Source of the DNA: Chryseobacterium gleum
Lineage (GTDB): Bacteria; Bacteroidota; Bacteroidia; Flavobacteriales_D; Sanyastnellaceae
DNA: 30,206 nt
Direction: 5' to 3'
NCBI GenBank assembly: GCA_943330925.2
Contig: CALQJP020000002.1
Span: 1-30,206, forward strand
A model generated the notes under the pieces. The model searched no databases. It was not told the origin of the DNA and saw only the letters and a program-made list of their open reading frames with translations. The stretch's first letter is position 1, and every line of letters begins with the position of its first letter. Position numbers and translations under genes: made by a program. This document shows positions 1 through 8,772 of this stretch, one piece after another.

Positions 1-2880
1 ATAGGTAGCGATAGGAGCTACATCGTCAGTCAAATGAATGATTTGAATGAAGGGTGTGGATGTGTTGCCGCAGCTGTCTGTTGCGAGATAGGTGCGCATG
101 ATGTTGCCCACGCATGATCCGGAAAAGTATTGATCTGTGTAGCTGATTTCATAGGAATTACAGAGGTCGCTTGCCGCAACGTATGTGCCCATGTAGTCGT
201 CGCATGGACGGGTGGTTTCTGGGCTGCCGCTAATCACGGGAGCAGTTGTGTCTTGAATGTGGATGTATTGGCTGAACGACGAGCTGTTATTGCATTCATC
301 GGTTGCAGTCCAAACTCGAACGAATGAGCTAAAGCAGGAGTTGCCCTCAGGAGTAAGATCAACATGGCTTAATGAAACTTCACCACAATTGTCGTAAGCT
401 GTTGGTTGCACAACAGGAATAGTTGAGTTACACTCGTATGTAAACTGATTGTTCTGTTCTTCAAAAGAAGGTGCTGTGCGATCCCAAACGTTTATCTCTT
501 GCGTTTCAATTACTTGATTTCCGCAATTGTCGTGTCCACGGAATGTGCGGTAAACAGTGAAGTTTCCTGAGCAATTTCCCTCGAGTGTGTCGATGGCAAG
601 GACGACCTCAACTTCGTTGTCGCAATTGTCATAGGCAATTGGATAAATGATTGCGGGTGCTTCCGCGCTGCATTCTATTTCAAGATTTGCAGGGAATTGT
701 TCGAACCACGGGTCTGTTGTGTCCACGACATGTGTGGTTCGAGTTGCTGTACTTTGGTTTTCACAATAGTCCGTTGCAACCCATGTGCGAATTACGTCGT
801 AAGATTCCGGACAGTCATCGTCAGTAGCCACAATTTGCTCAGAATAGCTTATGACCACTGCATTACCGCAATTGTCAGAACCACTTACGCCACCATTGTT
901 TTCACTAACGAATTCACTGCATTCTACCGTGTTGTCAACCGGTAACCCAACTAGTATTGGCGGGGTATTATCGATAAGCGCGATGTACTGTATGGCATCT
1001 GTATAATTTCCGCACGCGTCTGTTGCGCGGTACTTTCTATAAAGCACTCCGAGGCATCCACCTGAGTTCAATTGCTCTTCTATTACACTTACTTGAACAC
1101 CACCACAATTGTCATGCGCAGAGATCGTGTCAGGAAGTTGATCACATGCTGCATAGGTGTAGAATTCATAGTCGTCGAATACCGGATTAGTAGTGTCTTG
1201 AACGTGTATTGTTTGATTGAATGAAGCACCGGCGTTATCGCAACGGTCGTAGCTTGACCAGTAGCGGTAAATGGTATAATTCCCCGGGCAATTGCCAGGC
1301 ACAATCTCCTCACTAAAGTTCAAAACCGGACTCGGGTCGCAGTTGTCGTTAATATCCACCATTGCAGCAGCAGTGATGTTGTCGCATTCAATGGTAGTTT
1401 CAGCATCAGGCAGGTTAGACAACGTTGGTCCGTTCGTGTCTTGCACAGTTATGGTGTATGTGCAAAAGCTTCGGTTTCCGCATAGGTCGGTTGCCGACCA
1501 TGTGCGCGTTATAATTCGACTGCAGTCATTTCCTTCAATCGATTCGCCCACAAACTCAATTGTTACGTCGCCAATGCAATTATCGTGAGCTGAAATATTG
1601 GCGGGAATTGCGGGCACTTCCTGGTCGCATTCAATGATCGCATTGCTAGGACAATTGTCAAACGTTGGTGCAGTTGTGTCCAAGATAACTATCTGCTGAT
1701 TGGCGATTGCGATGTTTCCACAGTCATCCTGCGCGCGGTACAAGTAAGTGTATGAGTCGTCGTTGGGACAGCTATAGTCATTCGTGCCGCAGTCCATATC
1801 TACATTCACATCACCGTTGCCATTTACTGGAGCGCCATCTACAAAGCCATTGTAAGTGAACCAGCCGGACATGCCATTGTTGCAATTCTTGTTATTCGCT
1901 CCTACGCCAACCTGGAAGCCGAAGTAGTAGTTGGTGGGTAAGTGGTAAAGATTGAGAATGTCGCCGCTTAGTGAACCTTCACCGGTAAGGGTAGAGAAGC
2001 CTCCTATCAATTCGTAATAAGACCAATCAACATGCGCATTGGTAGCACAGGCCAGGCCCAAATCATTTTTGTAGCCACGCGATAAGGCGCTCCAAGCATT
2101 CCAGTCGAGCCTGGACTGAAACCAAAGGTCTACAGCAAATGCCTCATCGGGATTTGCCGTGTTCACTATTCTGCCAAACAAGTGCGCTGTATTGTCTGTG
2201 TATTGCTCAAAGGTTCCACCTGTTGAATCGAAAACGAAATTTGCGTTGGTAGTTACTCCATCGGCGGCCAATACGGGAAGCCATATGGCCCAATCAGCAC
2301 CTGGTCCTACTGCTGTAGTCAAGGCACATGTTTGGTCAATGCGCCCCGAATGACTTTCGAAATAGCTTACCGACTCTACTCCTGAGCATGCGTCCAAGGC
2401 TGTTGCATTGGCAAAGTCAGGAGCATCTTCCAAGCATTGCACATCTATACGTGCACTTACGCCACTTATAATCGGAGCTTGATTGTCCGAAACAGTAATC
2501 GTTTGTGTACATGTAGAGGTATACGATACCGCTCCAGGATACGAATCAGAAAATGAAGCTAGCCAAATGCGAGCTATGATGTAGGTACAACCATCATTAG
2601 AGATTACGTCATCACTGAAGGTCAGAGCTACCGGTAATTGAGCGCTGTTGATTACTGTGGGGTAACCAACCAAATCCCAATTTTCTAAGTCTGTTCCGCA
2701 GGGGATTTGAATGTCGGCCGGACAAATGATTGAACCGAGAAGATCAGAGGGGTCTTCGCCTTGTGCAAAGCTAACGCCCCATCCGAGGAGCAATAAAAGG
2801 AGGCTGGTAGCAGCAGCCCTTGAAATGTTGACGAGACGATCGCTCGTCACCATTTTGGTGAACGTTGTAAAATGTTTCAT
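1..2880 (-). CDS. Giant HYR-like repeat surface protein, C-terminus beyond the window
   Basis: The reading frame is open from an ATG at 2880 to the left edge, giving 960 residues with no stop, so the gene is partial. Residues 1-40 form a signal peptide (LLLLLLGWGVSFAQ, cleavage near 40). HYR-like Ig-type repeats of about 75-80 residues follow; they carry ECxxxxP...DNC, a GNC-type cysteine, RTWxATDxCGN and DTTAPV. A domain of about 180 residues (185-364) interrupts the second repeat. Repeat order matches the two complete paralogues at 3094-8532 and 8773-14718 one for one, so a C-terminal T9SS sorting domain is expected beyond the edge (inference). The cysteine pairs suggest disulfides in an extracellular stalk. 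A promoter lies at 2959-2987. Adhesion or a surface-layer role is plausible, but no binding partner can be read from the sequence. Confidence 0.88.
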   Translation of the reverse strand, partial: MKHFTTFTKMVTSDRLVNISRAAATSLLLLLLGWGVSFAQGEDPSDLLGSIICPADIQIPCGTDLENWDLVGYPTVINSAQLPVALTFSDDVISNDGCTYIIARIWLASFSDSYPGAVSYTSTCTQTITVSDNQAPIISGVSARIDVQCLEDAPDFANATALDACSGVESVSYFESHSGRIDQTCALTTAVGPGADWAIWLPVLAADGVTTNANFVFDSTGGTFEQYTDNTAHLFGRIVNTANPDEAFAVDLWFQSRLDWNAWSALSRGYKNDLGLACATNAHVDWSYYELIGGFSTLTGEGSLSGDILNLYHLPTNYYFGFQVGVGANNKNCNNGMSGWFTYNGFVDGAPVNGNGDVNVDMDCGTNDYSCPNDDSYTYLYRAQDDCGNIAIANQQIVILDTTAPTFDNCPSNAIIECDQEVPAIPANISAHDNCIGDVTIEFVGESIEGNDCSRIITRTWSATDLCGNRSFCTYTITVQDTNGPTLSNLPDAETTIECDNITAAAMVDINDNCDPSPVLNFSEEIVPGNCPGNYTIYRYWSSYDRCDNAGASFNQTIHVQDTTNPVFDDYEFYTYAACDQLPDTISAHDNCGGVQVSVIEEQLNSGGCLGVLYRKYRATDACGNYTDAIQYIALIDNTPPILVGLPVDNTVECSEFVSENNGGVSGSDNCGNAVVISYSEQIVATDDDCPESYDVIRTWVATDYCENQSTATRTTHVVDTTDPWFEQFPANLEIECSAEAPAIIYPIAYDNCDNEVEVVLAIDTLEGNCSGNFTVYRTFRGHDNCGNQVIETQEINVWDRTAPSFEEQNNQFTYECNSTIPVVQPTAYDNCGEVSLSHVDLTPEGNSCFSSFVRVWTATDECNNSSSFSQYIHIQDTTAPVISGSPETTRPCDDYMGTYVAASDLCNSYEISYTDQYFSGSCVGNIMRTYLATDSCGNTSTPFIQIIHLTDDVAPIATY
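1789..2328 (-). other. Nested GPGADW/YYFGFQ domain, N-terminal copy, paralogue 1
   Basis: Residues 185-364 of the leftmost giant protein, bounded by a cysteine at each end. Key motifs in order are VGPGADW, NFVFDS, DGTAHL (here DNTAHL), DLWF, YKNDL, SYYELIGGFSTLTG, YYFGFQVGVGANNKN and SGWFTYNG. The domain sits inside a HYR-like repeat, between the cysteine that follows the DACSG strand and the YTYLYRAQDDCGN strand. I do not recognise a named family. Confidence 0.7.
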
Positions 2881-2958
2881 TGGTTTGGATTTAATTAATG
2901 CAATTTGTTAGATCTGTCTTCTATGCACCTGAGAAGATGAAGGCGCATAAGAATCCGA

Positions 2959-2987
2959 CAAATGTATCTGCGGCATTTACCAATCAA
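2959..2987 (-). promoter_or_regulatory. Bacteroidota-type promoter of the leftmost giant gene
   Basis: Read on the minus strand, TTG (2987-2985), an 18-base spacer and TACATTTG (2966-2959) match the Bacteroidota sigma-A consensus TTG-N17-23-TAnnTTTG exactly. The start codon at 2880 lies about 80 bases downstream, giving a leader of roughly 70 bases. Confidence 0.65.
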
Positions 2988-3049
2988 TGGAAAGTGACAT
3001 TGTTCAAGGGTTCACTTGATGGCTGTTAGGAGTTGGGTTTTGTGCAAAA

Positions 3050-3079
3050 AAAAAAGCCCCCGAAATCGGGGGCTTTTTT
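3050..3079 (-). terminator. Intrinsic terminator of the middle giant gene
   Basis: An 8-bp GC-rich stem (GCCCCCGA / TCGGGGGC, 3056-3063 and 3066-3073) is extended by A/T pairs and flanked by A and T runs. It lies 15 bases past the stop codon at 3094, so it ends leftward transcription of that gene and separates it from the next paralogue. Confidence 0.9.
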
Positions 3080-3093
3080 AAAATCAGTTGTGT

Positions 3094-6000
3094 CTATTTG
3101 TTTACAATGAGTTTCTTCATTTGAACCTCATCACCATTGGTGAATCGGTACATGTAGATACCTGTAGCCAATACTTCTGTGTCAAACAAAACAATGTATT
3201 CAGATCCTGATTCAACTATTCCGTAATACACATCAGCAACCTTACGGCCACTGAGGTCAATAACCTCGAGGGTAGTCTTTCCGCTCTTAGCCGCCTTGAA
3301 TGTGAACGTAGCAGTTGCGCGTGCAGGGTTAGGATAAACAGAAATGTCGCTAATCTTTCCTTCAACAGTTACTTCAGTAATTGCACCACTTCCACTTACA
3401 GAACCGCCAGTTGCTGGTGTTGTTCCATCGTAAGTAATTGTTTGGGTGCATGATGTTGTGTTGCCTGAGCAATCAGAAGCAGTCCACTGACGAACTACAT
3501 AGTAATCCGGGCAGCAATCGAGGTCGAATGCAAAGTCACCGGCACCATTTATAGTTGTCGGTTGGTTGCTCGCACCATATTGGAACAATCCGTTATAGCT
3601 GAACCAGCCACCGAAAGCTTCGTCAGAACCATTGTAGTTATTGGCTCCATTACCATACTGGAATCCGAAGTAATTGTTGGCAGGGGCATGAGACAAGTTG
3701 ATGAGTGATCCGGCATATGCGCCAAAACCAGTCAACTCAGCACCTTCGCCGCCTTGAAGGATGTAGTACAACCATGACTCATTGTTTTCCTCCTCACCAC
3801 CACAATCAGCCTTGAAGCCAGTTGGGAAAGGAAGTGATGACCATTCAGCCCAATCATAGCCACCATCGAATGTAACTTGCACATTGAATCCACTGGTTGC
3901 GTCAAGCACGTTAACCAATGTTGCATTGATTACGATTGAGTTCTCGAAACGAACGAGGTCACCCTCTGTCACGCGGTAATAGCGGTGCATGGTTGGCAAT
4001 CCCATGAGCTGCATAGCCCACTCAATGTCGTTGCCTGCTATTTCTACACCACAGTTGCCACCGGATGCATGTGAAGGTGTCATCAAATCACAATCAGAAA
4101 TTGATCCGGGAGTTGGAACATCACCGAAGTAAAACTCTTGGTAATCGACAGTAACATTATCATCACAAGCGTCAGTAACAGTTACTGTTGCAGGTGAAGG
4201 CAGTGTTTGGTCACAAGCGAGAACTTCATCTGAAGGGCATCCTGAAAGGACTGGTTCAGTGGTGTCTTCAAACTGTATCAACTGTGAAAACACGCTGCTT
4301 ATGTTGCCGCAAGCATCTGTAGCGATCCAATTGCGAGAGAAACGCGATACACATTCGATTAGTTCTGCAGTGCCATCAGTATAAGAGTAGCTGATAGAGC
4401 TGCAGTTATCGTTGGCTACAGGAGTGACTACAGTAGCCTCCGAGCCACACTCGTATGTGAAGGTTGAGCTTTGCTCTTCCCAGATTGGAGCAGCAGAGTC
4501 AGTAACGACAATTGTTTGCGTGGCTATTGCAGTATTGTCACAGTCGTCCATTGCCATTGCGCGACGGATTACGGTGTACGATGCCGGGCAATCGCCAGGT
4601 ACAACTGAATCATTCATGAAAGTAATCTGCAGGTCGTCAGAGCAGTTGTCAGTAAACTCAGGGTTGAATGCTGGAAGCTCTTCGTCACAAGAAACTGAAA
4701 TGGTGCTGAATGGAACAACAGCCACCGGAGCAACTTCGTCGGTTAATGAAATAAACTGCATAACCGAAGTGCTTTCATTACCGCAAATGTCTGTAGCAAC
4801 GTAGGTGCGCATGATGCTGCCGGCACAAGCGCCCGAAACATATACGTCTGTGTATGTAATTGAGTATTCACTGCAGTTGTCTGTGGCAGTAGCATAGATG
4901 CCTGCTGACTGATCGCATGGGAGGCTGATTTGGATTTCGGCAGTAATTACCGGTGCAGTTGTGTCAACCAGGTTAATGGTTTGAGCAAATGTGCTGGTAT
5001 TGCCGCACTCATCAGTTGCAAACCAAGTACGTACAAATTGGCTGTTGCAAGAGGTTCCTTCAACAGCGCTGTCGGTGTAGTTGAAAGTAATTTGCTCGCT
5101 GCAGTTGTCGCTTGCTACTGGTTCAATTACCGGAATGGTGCTGCTGCACTCGTAGGTGAATTGATTTGTATTCTCTTCTGAGAAAACAGGAGCAGTTTCA
5201 TCAACAACGTTAATCACTTGAGTTTCTACCGCTTGATTGCCACAGTTGTCGATTGCTCTGAACACACGGTAAATAGTGTATGCTTGAGGGCAGTTGCCTG
5301 GCAATACATCTTCAGAAACTGAAACGTTCACTTCAGTATCACAATTGTCGGTAACGGTTGGAATAACAACGGCTGGAATAGCCTCATCACAGCTAATGGT
5401 GATCTCGGTTTCAAATGGTCCGAATACTGGATTGGTAGTATCTGAAATAGTCACAACGGTCGTTGCAGTTACTTCGTTGTCGCAGTTGTCATTGGCTGTC
5501 CAGGTGTAGGTTACAACAGTTGTGCAATTTGCTTCGTCAGTGCTGCTGGCTACGTTAGAAGCGATCTCCAATTCGTCGTCACAGTTGTCTGCAAACACAG
5601 GAGGATTAACGCTGTACTCCTCGTCGCATTCTACAGAGAAGTTCTGAGTTTGGCTAACGATAAACGGTGCGCTGATGTCTTGCAAGCTAATAATTTGAAT
5701 GAAAGGAGCAGAAGCGTTGCCACATACATCGGTAGCGGTATAAGTGCGGATGACATTGCCTGCGCAGCCACCCGAAACCAGCACATCTTCGTATGTGATA
5801 GTGTATTCGCTGCAGATGTCTGAAGCAGTAACGTAATTGCCTGCGTAGTCATCACATGGACGTTCAATGTTGTTCGCACCTGTAATCACAGGAGCGGTAG
5901 TGTCAACTACATAGATGTATTGAACGAACACAGAGGTGTTGTTACATTCGTCGGCAGCCGTCCATGTTCTTGTAGTCAAATTTGAACATGAGTTGCCTTC

Positions 6001-8532
6001 CGCCTGACTATCACTGTAGGTCACGCTAAGCTCTGAGGCGCAGTTGTCAGTTGCAGAAGGCTCAATAACAGGGATCTCCGAACCACACTCATAAGTGTAT
6101 TCAGACTGTTGACCTTCGCTGAAGACTGGGGCAGTAGAATCTTGAACTTGGATCTGTTGTACCAATGAAGCAGAGACATTACCGCAAGCATCAGTTGCTA
6201 CGAACGTGCGAGTGATTATGTAGTTGCTAGGGCAGTTTCCGTTGATGGTATCTACTGTCTCAGAAATAGTGTAAGCGCTGCAGTTGTCCGTAGCTGTTGC
6301 CGGTTCAAACGTAACCTCTTGGTCGCATTCGATGGTGTAGTTAGCAGGGATAGTCAAAACAGGAGCAGTGCTGTCAATAACGTGAACTGTTTGCGAAGCT
6401 GAAGATTCGTTTTCGCAATAGTCTGTTGCAATCCAAGTTCTGATGATGTCGAATGAAGCATCGCAATCATCGTTTGTTGCAACTACAACCTCGTTGTAGC
6501 TGATAACAACGTCGTAACCACAATTATCAGTGCCATAAACATCACCCTGACCGAAATAATCGCCAGATTCGTTCATTGCTACGGTGTTGCACTCTACAGT
6601 AGTCTCTGCCGGAACGTTCATGAGTGTTGGGGCAGTGGTATCCAGAATAGAGATAAACTGAGTGATTTCAGAATAGTTACCGCAATCGTCGGTAGCACGA
6701 TAAACTACTGTCAATACACCCAAGCATCCACCTGAGTTCAAAACTTCACTTTGTTCAGTTACGGTTGCAATGCCGCAATTGTCTGTGGCAGTAGGGATCG
6801 TTGGTTGCTCGTTGCATTCAATACTGATGTAGATTTCATATGCATCGAATACCGGAGCAGTCGTGTCTTCAACGGAAATAGTTTGTGTGAATTCGCTGTA
6901 ATTTTCACAGTCATCCATTGACGACCAAGTGCGAGTAATGGTATACTGACCAGGGCACTCGCCTTGAGTTGTAGTTTCATTGAAAGTTACGGTAACACTT
7001 TCATCGCAATTGTCGGTAGCTGTTACAGTGCTCGCAGCAGGGATGTTGTCACACTCAGCTGTGATTTCTTGACTTGGTAAGCCAATGAGCACAGGAGCTT
7101 GAGTATCCAAAATGTAGATATATTGAACGCATGAGCTGCGATTGCCACAAGCATCTTCAGCAGACCATGTACGAGTGATGGTACGGTTGCAAAGGCTTCC
7201 GCTTTCTGTTTCACCTTCGAAAGTTACAGTTACATCTCCTGAGCAGTTGTCTGTTGCAGTTAGATCTGACGCAACTGCAGGAACAGCATCATTGCATTCA
7301 ATGGTAATGGCTTGCGGACAGTTAGTGAATACAGGGGCGATTTGGTCGTTTACTTCGATAACTTGCGTCTCAACAGTAGCACGTCCGCAAGCGTCAATAG
7401 CGCGATACAAACGTGTTACGGTAGTTCTGTTTGGACATTCTGTCAATTGAGGAGAACATTGTGCATCGCAGTTAATGTCGCCATTGCCTGATACAGCTTG
7501 GCTGCCGAGGAAGCCGTTGAAGCTGAACCATCCGGAGATACCAAAGTTGCAGTTTTTGTTGTTAGCACCTGTTCCTACCTGGAAGCCGAAATAATAATTT
7601 TGAGGCTGGTGGTTCAAGTAAAGGATGTCGCCGGCCAACTCGCCAGCGCCAGTCAATGTTGAGAAGCCATCTGCTAGCTCGTAGTAATCCCAACCTTCGT
7701 GACTGTTCGTTGCACACGCCAGGTTTAGGTCGTTTTTGTAGTCGCGTCCCAAGGCTGACCAGTCGGTCCAGTTGCGACGGTTTTTCAACCACAAATTGGC
7801 TGCAAATTGCTGAGCCGGATTTACTGTGTTCACTAGAGTTCCTGTGATGTGAGCAGTGCCATCGCTGTATTGCTCAACTACACCACCTGGGGCAGCAAAA
7901 ACAAAATTAGCTCCCGCGGTCTCACCATCTTCGGCCAATGTTGGCAACCACAGCGACCAATCGGCACCTGGACCGAAGGCTGTAGTGAGGGTACAACGTG
8001 TGTATTCATATCCAACGCCGCTTTGAAAGTTGTCTACAGAGGTTTCACCTGAGCATACATCTGATGCCGAAGCAACAGAGAAAGCAGGCAGCTCATCAAT
8101 ACAACTTACTGTAATGCCGTTTTCAATTCCAGTGATAACAGGGCCTTGAGTATCCAGTACAGAAATGATTTGAGTGCATGTAACAGAGCCAAGTGAACCA
8201 CTAAGTTCCTCCAATTCTGCTGTCCAAGTGCGCGCAATAATCGTAGCACAGTTTCCTGACGTAATGATTGCGTCGGAGTGAGTGAGATTAGCGCTTGCGC
8301 CAACAAGTAGGTCTAGCACGGGCGTTCCGGTGAGCGTTAAGTCGTTCACGTTTTGGCCACATTCGAGGACGGCATCGGGAGGGCAATTCAAAATGGCTAA
8401 TTGGCCATTGGCTGAACTGCTCATACCCATCGCTAGTATAGCAAACGCTACAAGCGATAGTTTGTTAGATATGCTTTTCCAGTTTTTAAGGAAAGAAACA
8501 CATCCCATGACAGTGGTGTACTTTAGATACAT
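3094..8532 (-). CDS. Giant HYR-like repeat protein with T9SS sorting domain (1812 aa)
   Basis: Probably exported by Sec and then T9SS to the cell surface. The start is ATG 8532; a second ATG at 8508 (residue 9) gives a more normal signal peptide (KLSLVAFAILAMGMSSSANGQ) and may be the real start. About 16 HYR-like repeats follow, each with paired cysteines and the strand RTWxATDxCGN ending in DTTAPV. A domain of about 180 residues is nested in the second repeat (residues 180-359) and a related one in the last (1481-1673). Residues from about 1730 to the end (SVYPNPA...LEVIDLSGRKVAD...GIYMYRF...KKLIVNK) are a type A T9SS sorting domain. No enzyme motif was seen. It is a collinear paralogue of its neighbours. 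No consensus promoter was found upstream; a near match (CATATTTG, 8575-8568) lacks a -33 partner. Confidence 0.93.
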   Translation of the reverse strand: MYLKYTTVMGCVSFLKNWKSISNKLSLVAFAILAMGMSSSANGQLAILNCPPDAVLECGQNVNDLTLTGTPVLDLLVGASANLTHSDAIITSGNCATIIARTWTAELEELSGSLGSVTCTQIISVLDTQGPVITGIENGITVSCIDELPAFSVASASDVCSGETSVDNFQSGVGYEYTRCTLTTAFGPGADWSLWLPTLAEDGETAGANFVFAAPGGVVEQYSDGTAHITGTLVNTVNPAQQFAANLWLKNRRNWTDWSALGRDYKNDLNLACATNSHEGWDYYELADGFSTLTGAGELAGDILYLNHQPQNYYFGFQVGTGANNKNCNFGISGWFSFNGFLGSQAVSGNGDINCDAQCSPQLTECPNRTTVTRLYRAIDACGRATVETQVIEVNDQIAPVFTNCPQAITIECNDAVPAVASDLTATDNCSGDVTVTFEGETESGSLCNRTITRTWSAEDACGNRSSCVQYIYILDTQAPVLIGLPSQEITAECDNIPAASTVTATDNCDESVTVTFNETTTQGECPGQYTITRTWSSMDDCENYSEFTQTISVEDTTAPVFDAYEIYISIECNEQPTIPTATDNCGIATVTEQSEVLNSGGCLGVLTVVYRATDDCGNYSEITQFISILDTTAPTLMNVPAETTVECNTVAMNESGDYFGQGDVYGTDNCGYDVVISYNEVVVATNDDCDASFDIIRTWIATDYCENESSASQTVHVIDSTAPVLTIPANYTIECDQEVTFEPATATDNCSAYTISETVDTINGNCPSNYIITRTFVATDACGNVSASLVQQIQVQDSTAPVFSEGQQSEYTYECGSEIPVIEPSATDNCASELSVTYSDSQAEGNSCSNLTTRTWTAADECNNTSVFVQYIYVVDTTAPVITGANNIERPCDDYAGNYVTASDICSEYTITYEDVLVSGGCAGNVIRTYTATDVCGNASAPFIQIISLQDISAPFIVSQTQNFSVECDEEYSVNPPVFADNCDDELEIASNVASSTDEANCTTVVTYTWTANDNCDNEVTATTVVTISDTTNPVFGPFETEITISCDEAIPAVVIPTVTDNCDTEVNVSVSEDVLPGNCPQAYTIYRVFRAIDNCGNQAVETQVINVVDETAPVFSEENTNQFTYECSSTIPVIEPVASDNCSEQITFNYTDSAVEGTSCNSQFVRTWFATDECGNTSTFAQTINLVDTTAPVITAEIQISLPCDQSAGIYATATDNCSEYSITYTDVYVSGACAGSIMRTYVATDICGNESTSVMQFISLTDEVAPVAVVPFSTISVSCDEELPAFNPEFTDNCSDDLQITFMNDSVVPGDCPASYTVIRRAMAMDDCDNTAIATQTIVVTDSAAPIWEEQSSTFTYECGSEATVVTPVANDNCSSISYSYTDGTAELIECVSRFSRNWIATDACGNISSVFSQLIQFEDTTEPVLSGCPSDEVLACDQTLPSPATVTVTDACDDNVTVDYQEFYFGDVPTPGSISDCDLMTPSHASGGNCGVEIAGNDIEWAMQLMGLPTMHRYYRVTEGDLVRFENSIVINATLVNVLDATSGFNVQVTFDGGYDWAEWSSLPFPTGFKADCGGEEENNESWLYYILQGGEGAELTGFGAYAGSLINLSHAPANNYFGFQYGNGANNYNGSDEAFGGWFSYNGLFQYGASNQPTTINGAGDFAFDLDCCPDYYVVRQWTASDCSGNTTSCTQTITYDGTTPATGGSVSGSGAITEVTVEGKISDISVYPNPARATATFTFKAAKSGKTTLEVIDLSGRKVADVYYGIVESGSEYIVLFDTEVLATGIYMYRFTNGDEVQMKKLIVNK
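3514..4092 (-). other. Nested GPGADW/YYFGFQ-type domain, C-terminal copy, middle paralogue
   Basis: Residues 1481-1673, bounded by the cysteine of SISDC and the first of the paired cysteines in DLDCC. It shares DWAEW, FKADCGG, WLYYILQGG, ELTGFGAYAG, NYFGFQYGNGANN and GGWFSYNG with the N-terminal copy but has an extra LMTP-rich lead-in. The strand that resumes the host repeat, YYVVRQWTASDCSGN, follows directly. Confidence 0.7.
7456..7995 (-). other. Nested GPGADW/YYFGFQ domain, N-terminal copy, middle paralogue
   Basis: Residues 180-359 of the 1812-residue protein. Motifs are FGPGADWSLWLP, DGTAHITGTLVNTVNP, YKNDLNLACATN, YYELADGFSTLTG, YYFGFQVGTGANNKN and SGWFSFNGF, ending at a cysteine (DAQC). 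The length is the same as the equivalent copy in the leftmost paralogue, and the insertion point in the host repeat is the same. Confidence 0.7.
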
Positions 8533-8710
8533 AATAATGGATGTTAGGTTAACTTAAATTATAGCGCCAAATATGTAGACGAAACGTTGGATTATGGCGC
8601 TCGATTAATTAACAAAAAGGGTATAAGTATTAACAATAGGAGTGCCTTTGTGAGGGGAATGTATTGGTTGGTCGAAGAAAAGGCGTTTTTTGTGTGGATG
8701 GATTTGGTAG

Positions 8711-8747
8711 AAAAAAAGAACCCCCCTCGGTATTCCGAGAGGGGTTC
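8711..8747 (-). terminator. Intrinsic terminator of the rightmost giant gene
   Basis: A 13-bp stem (8718-8730 with 8735-8747) with a 4-base loop is followed, on the minus strand, by TTCTTTTTTT. Its single imperfection is a G-U wobble in minus-strand RNA but an A-C mismatch in plus-strand RNA, which fits a leftward terminator. It lies 26 bases past the stop codon at 8773. Confidence 0.9.
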
Positions 8748-8772
8748 AAGTTAGGTTTTGACCTATGGATTA

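Noticed and set aside
8568..8575. CATATTTG as -7 promoter element of the middle giant gene
   Set aside because: The first base departs from the consensus, and there is no TTG at a suitable distance.
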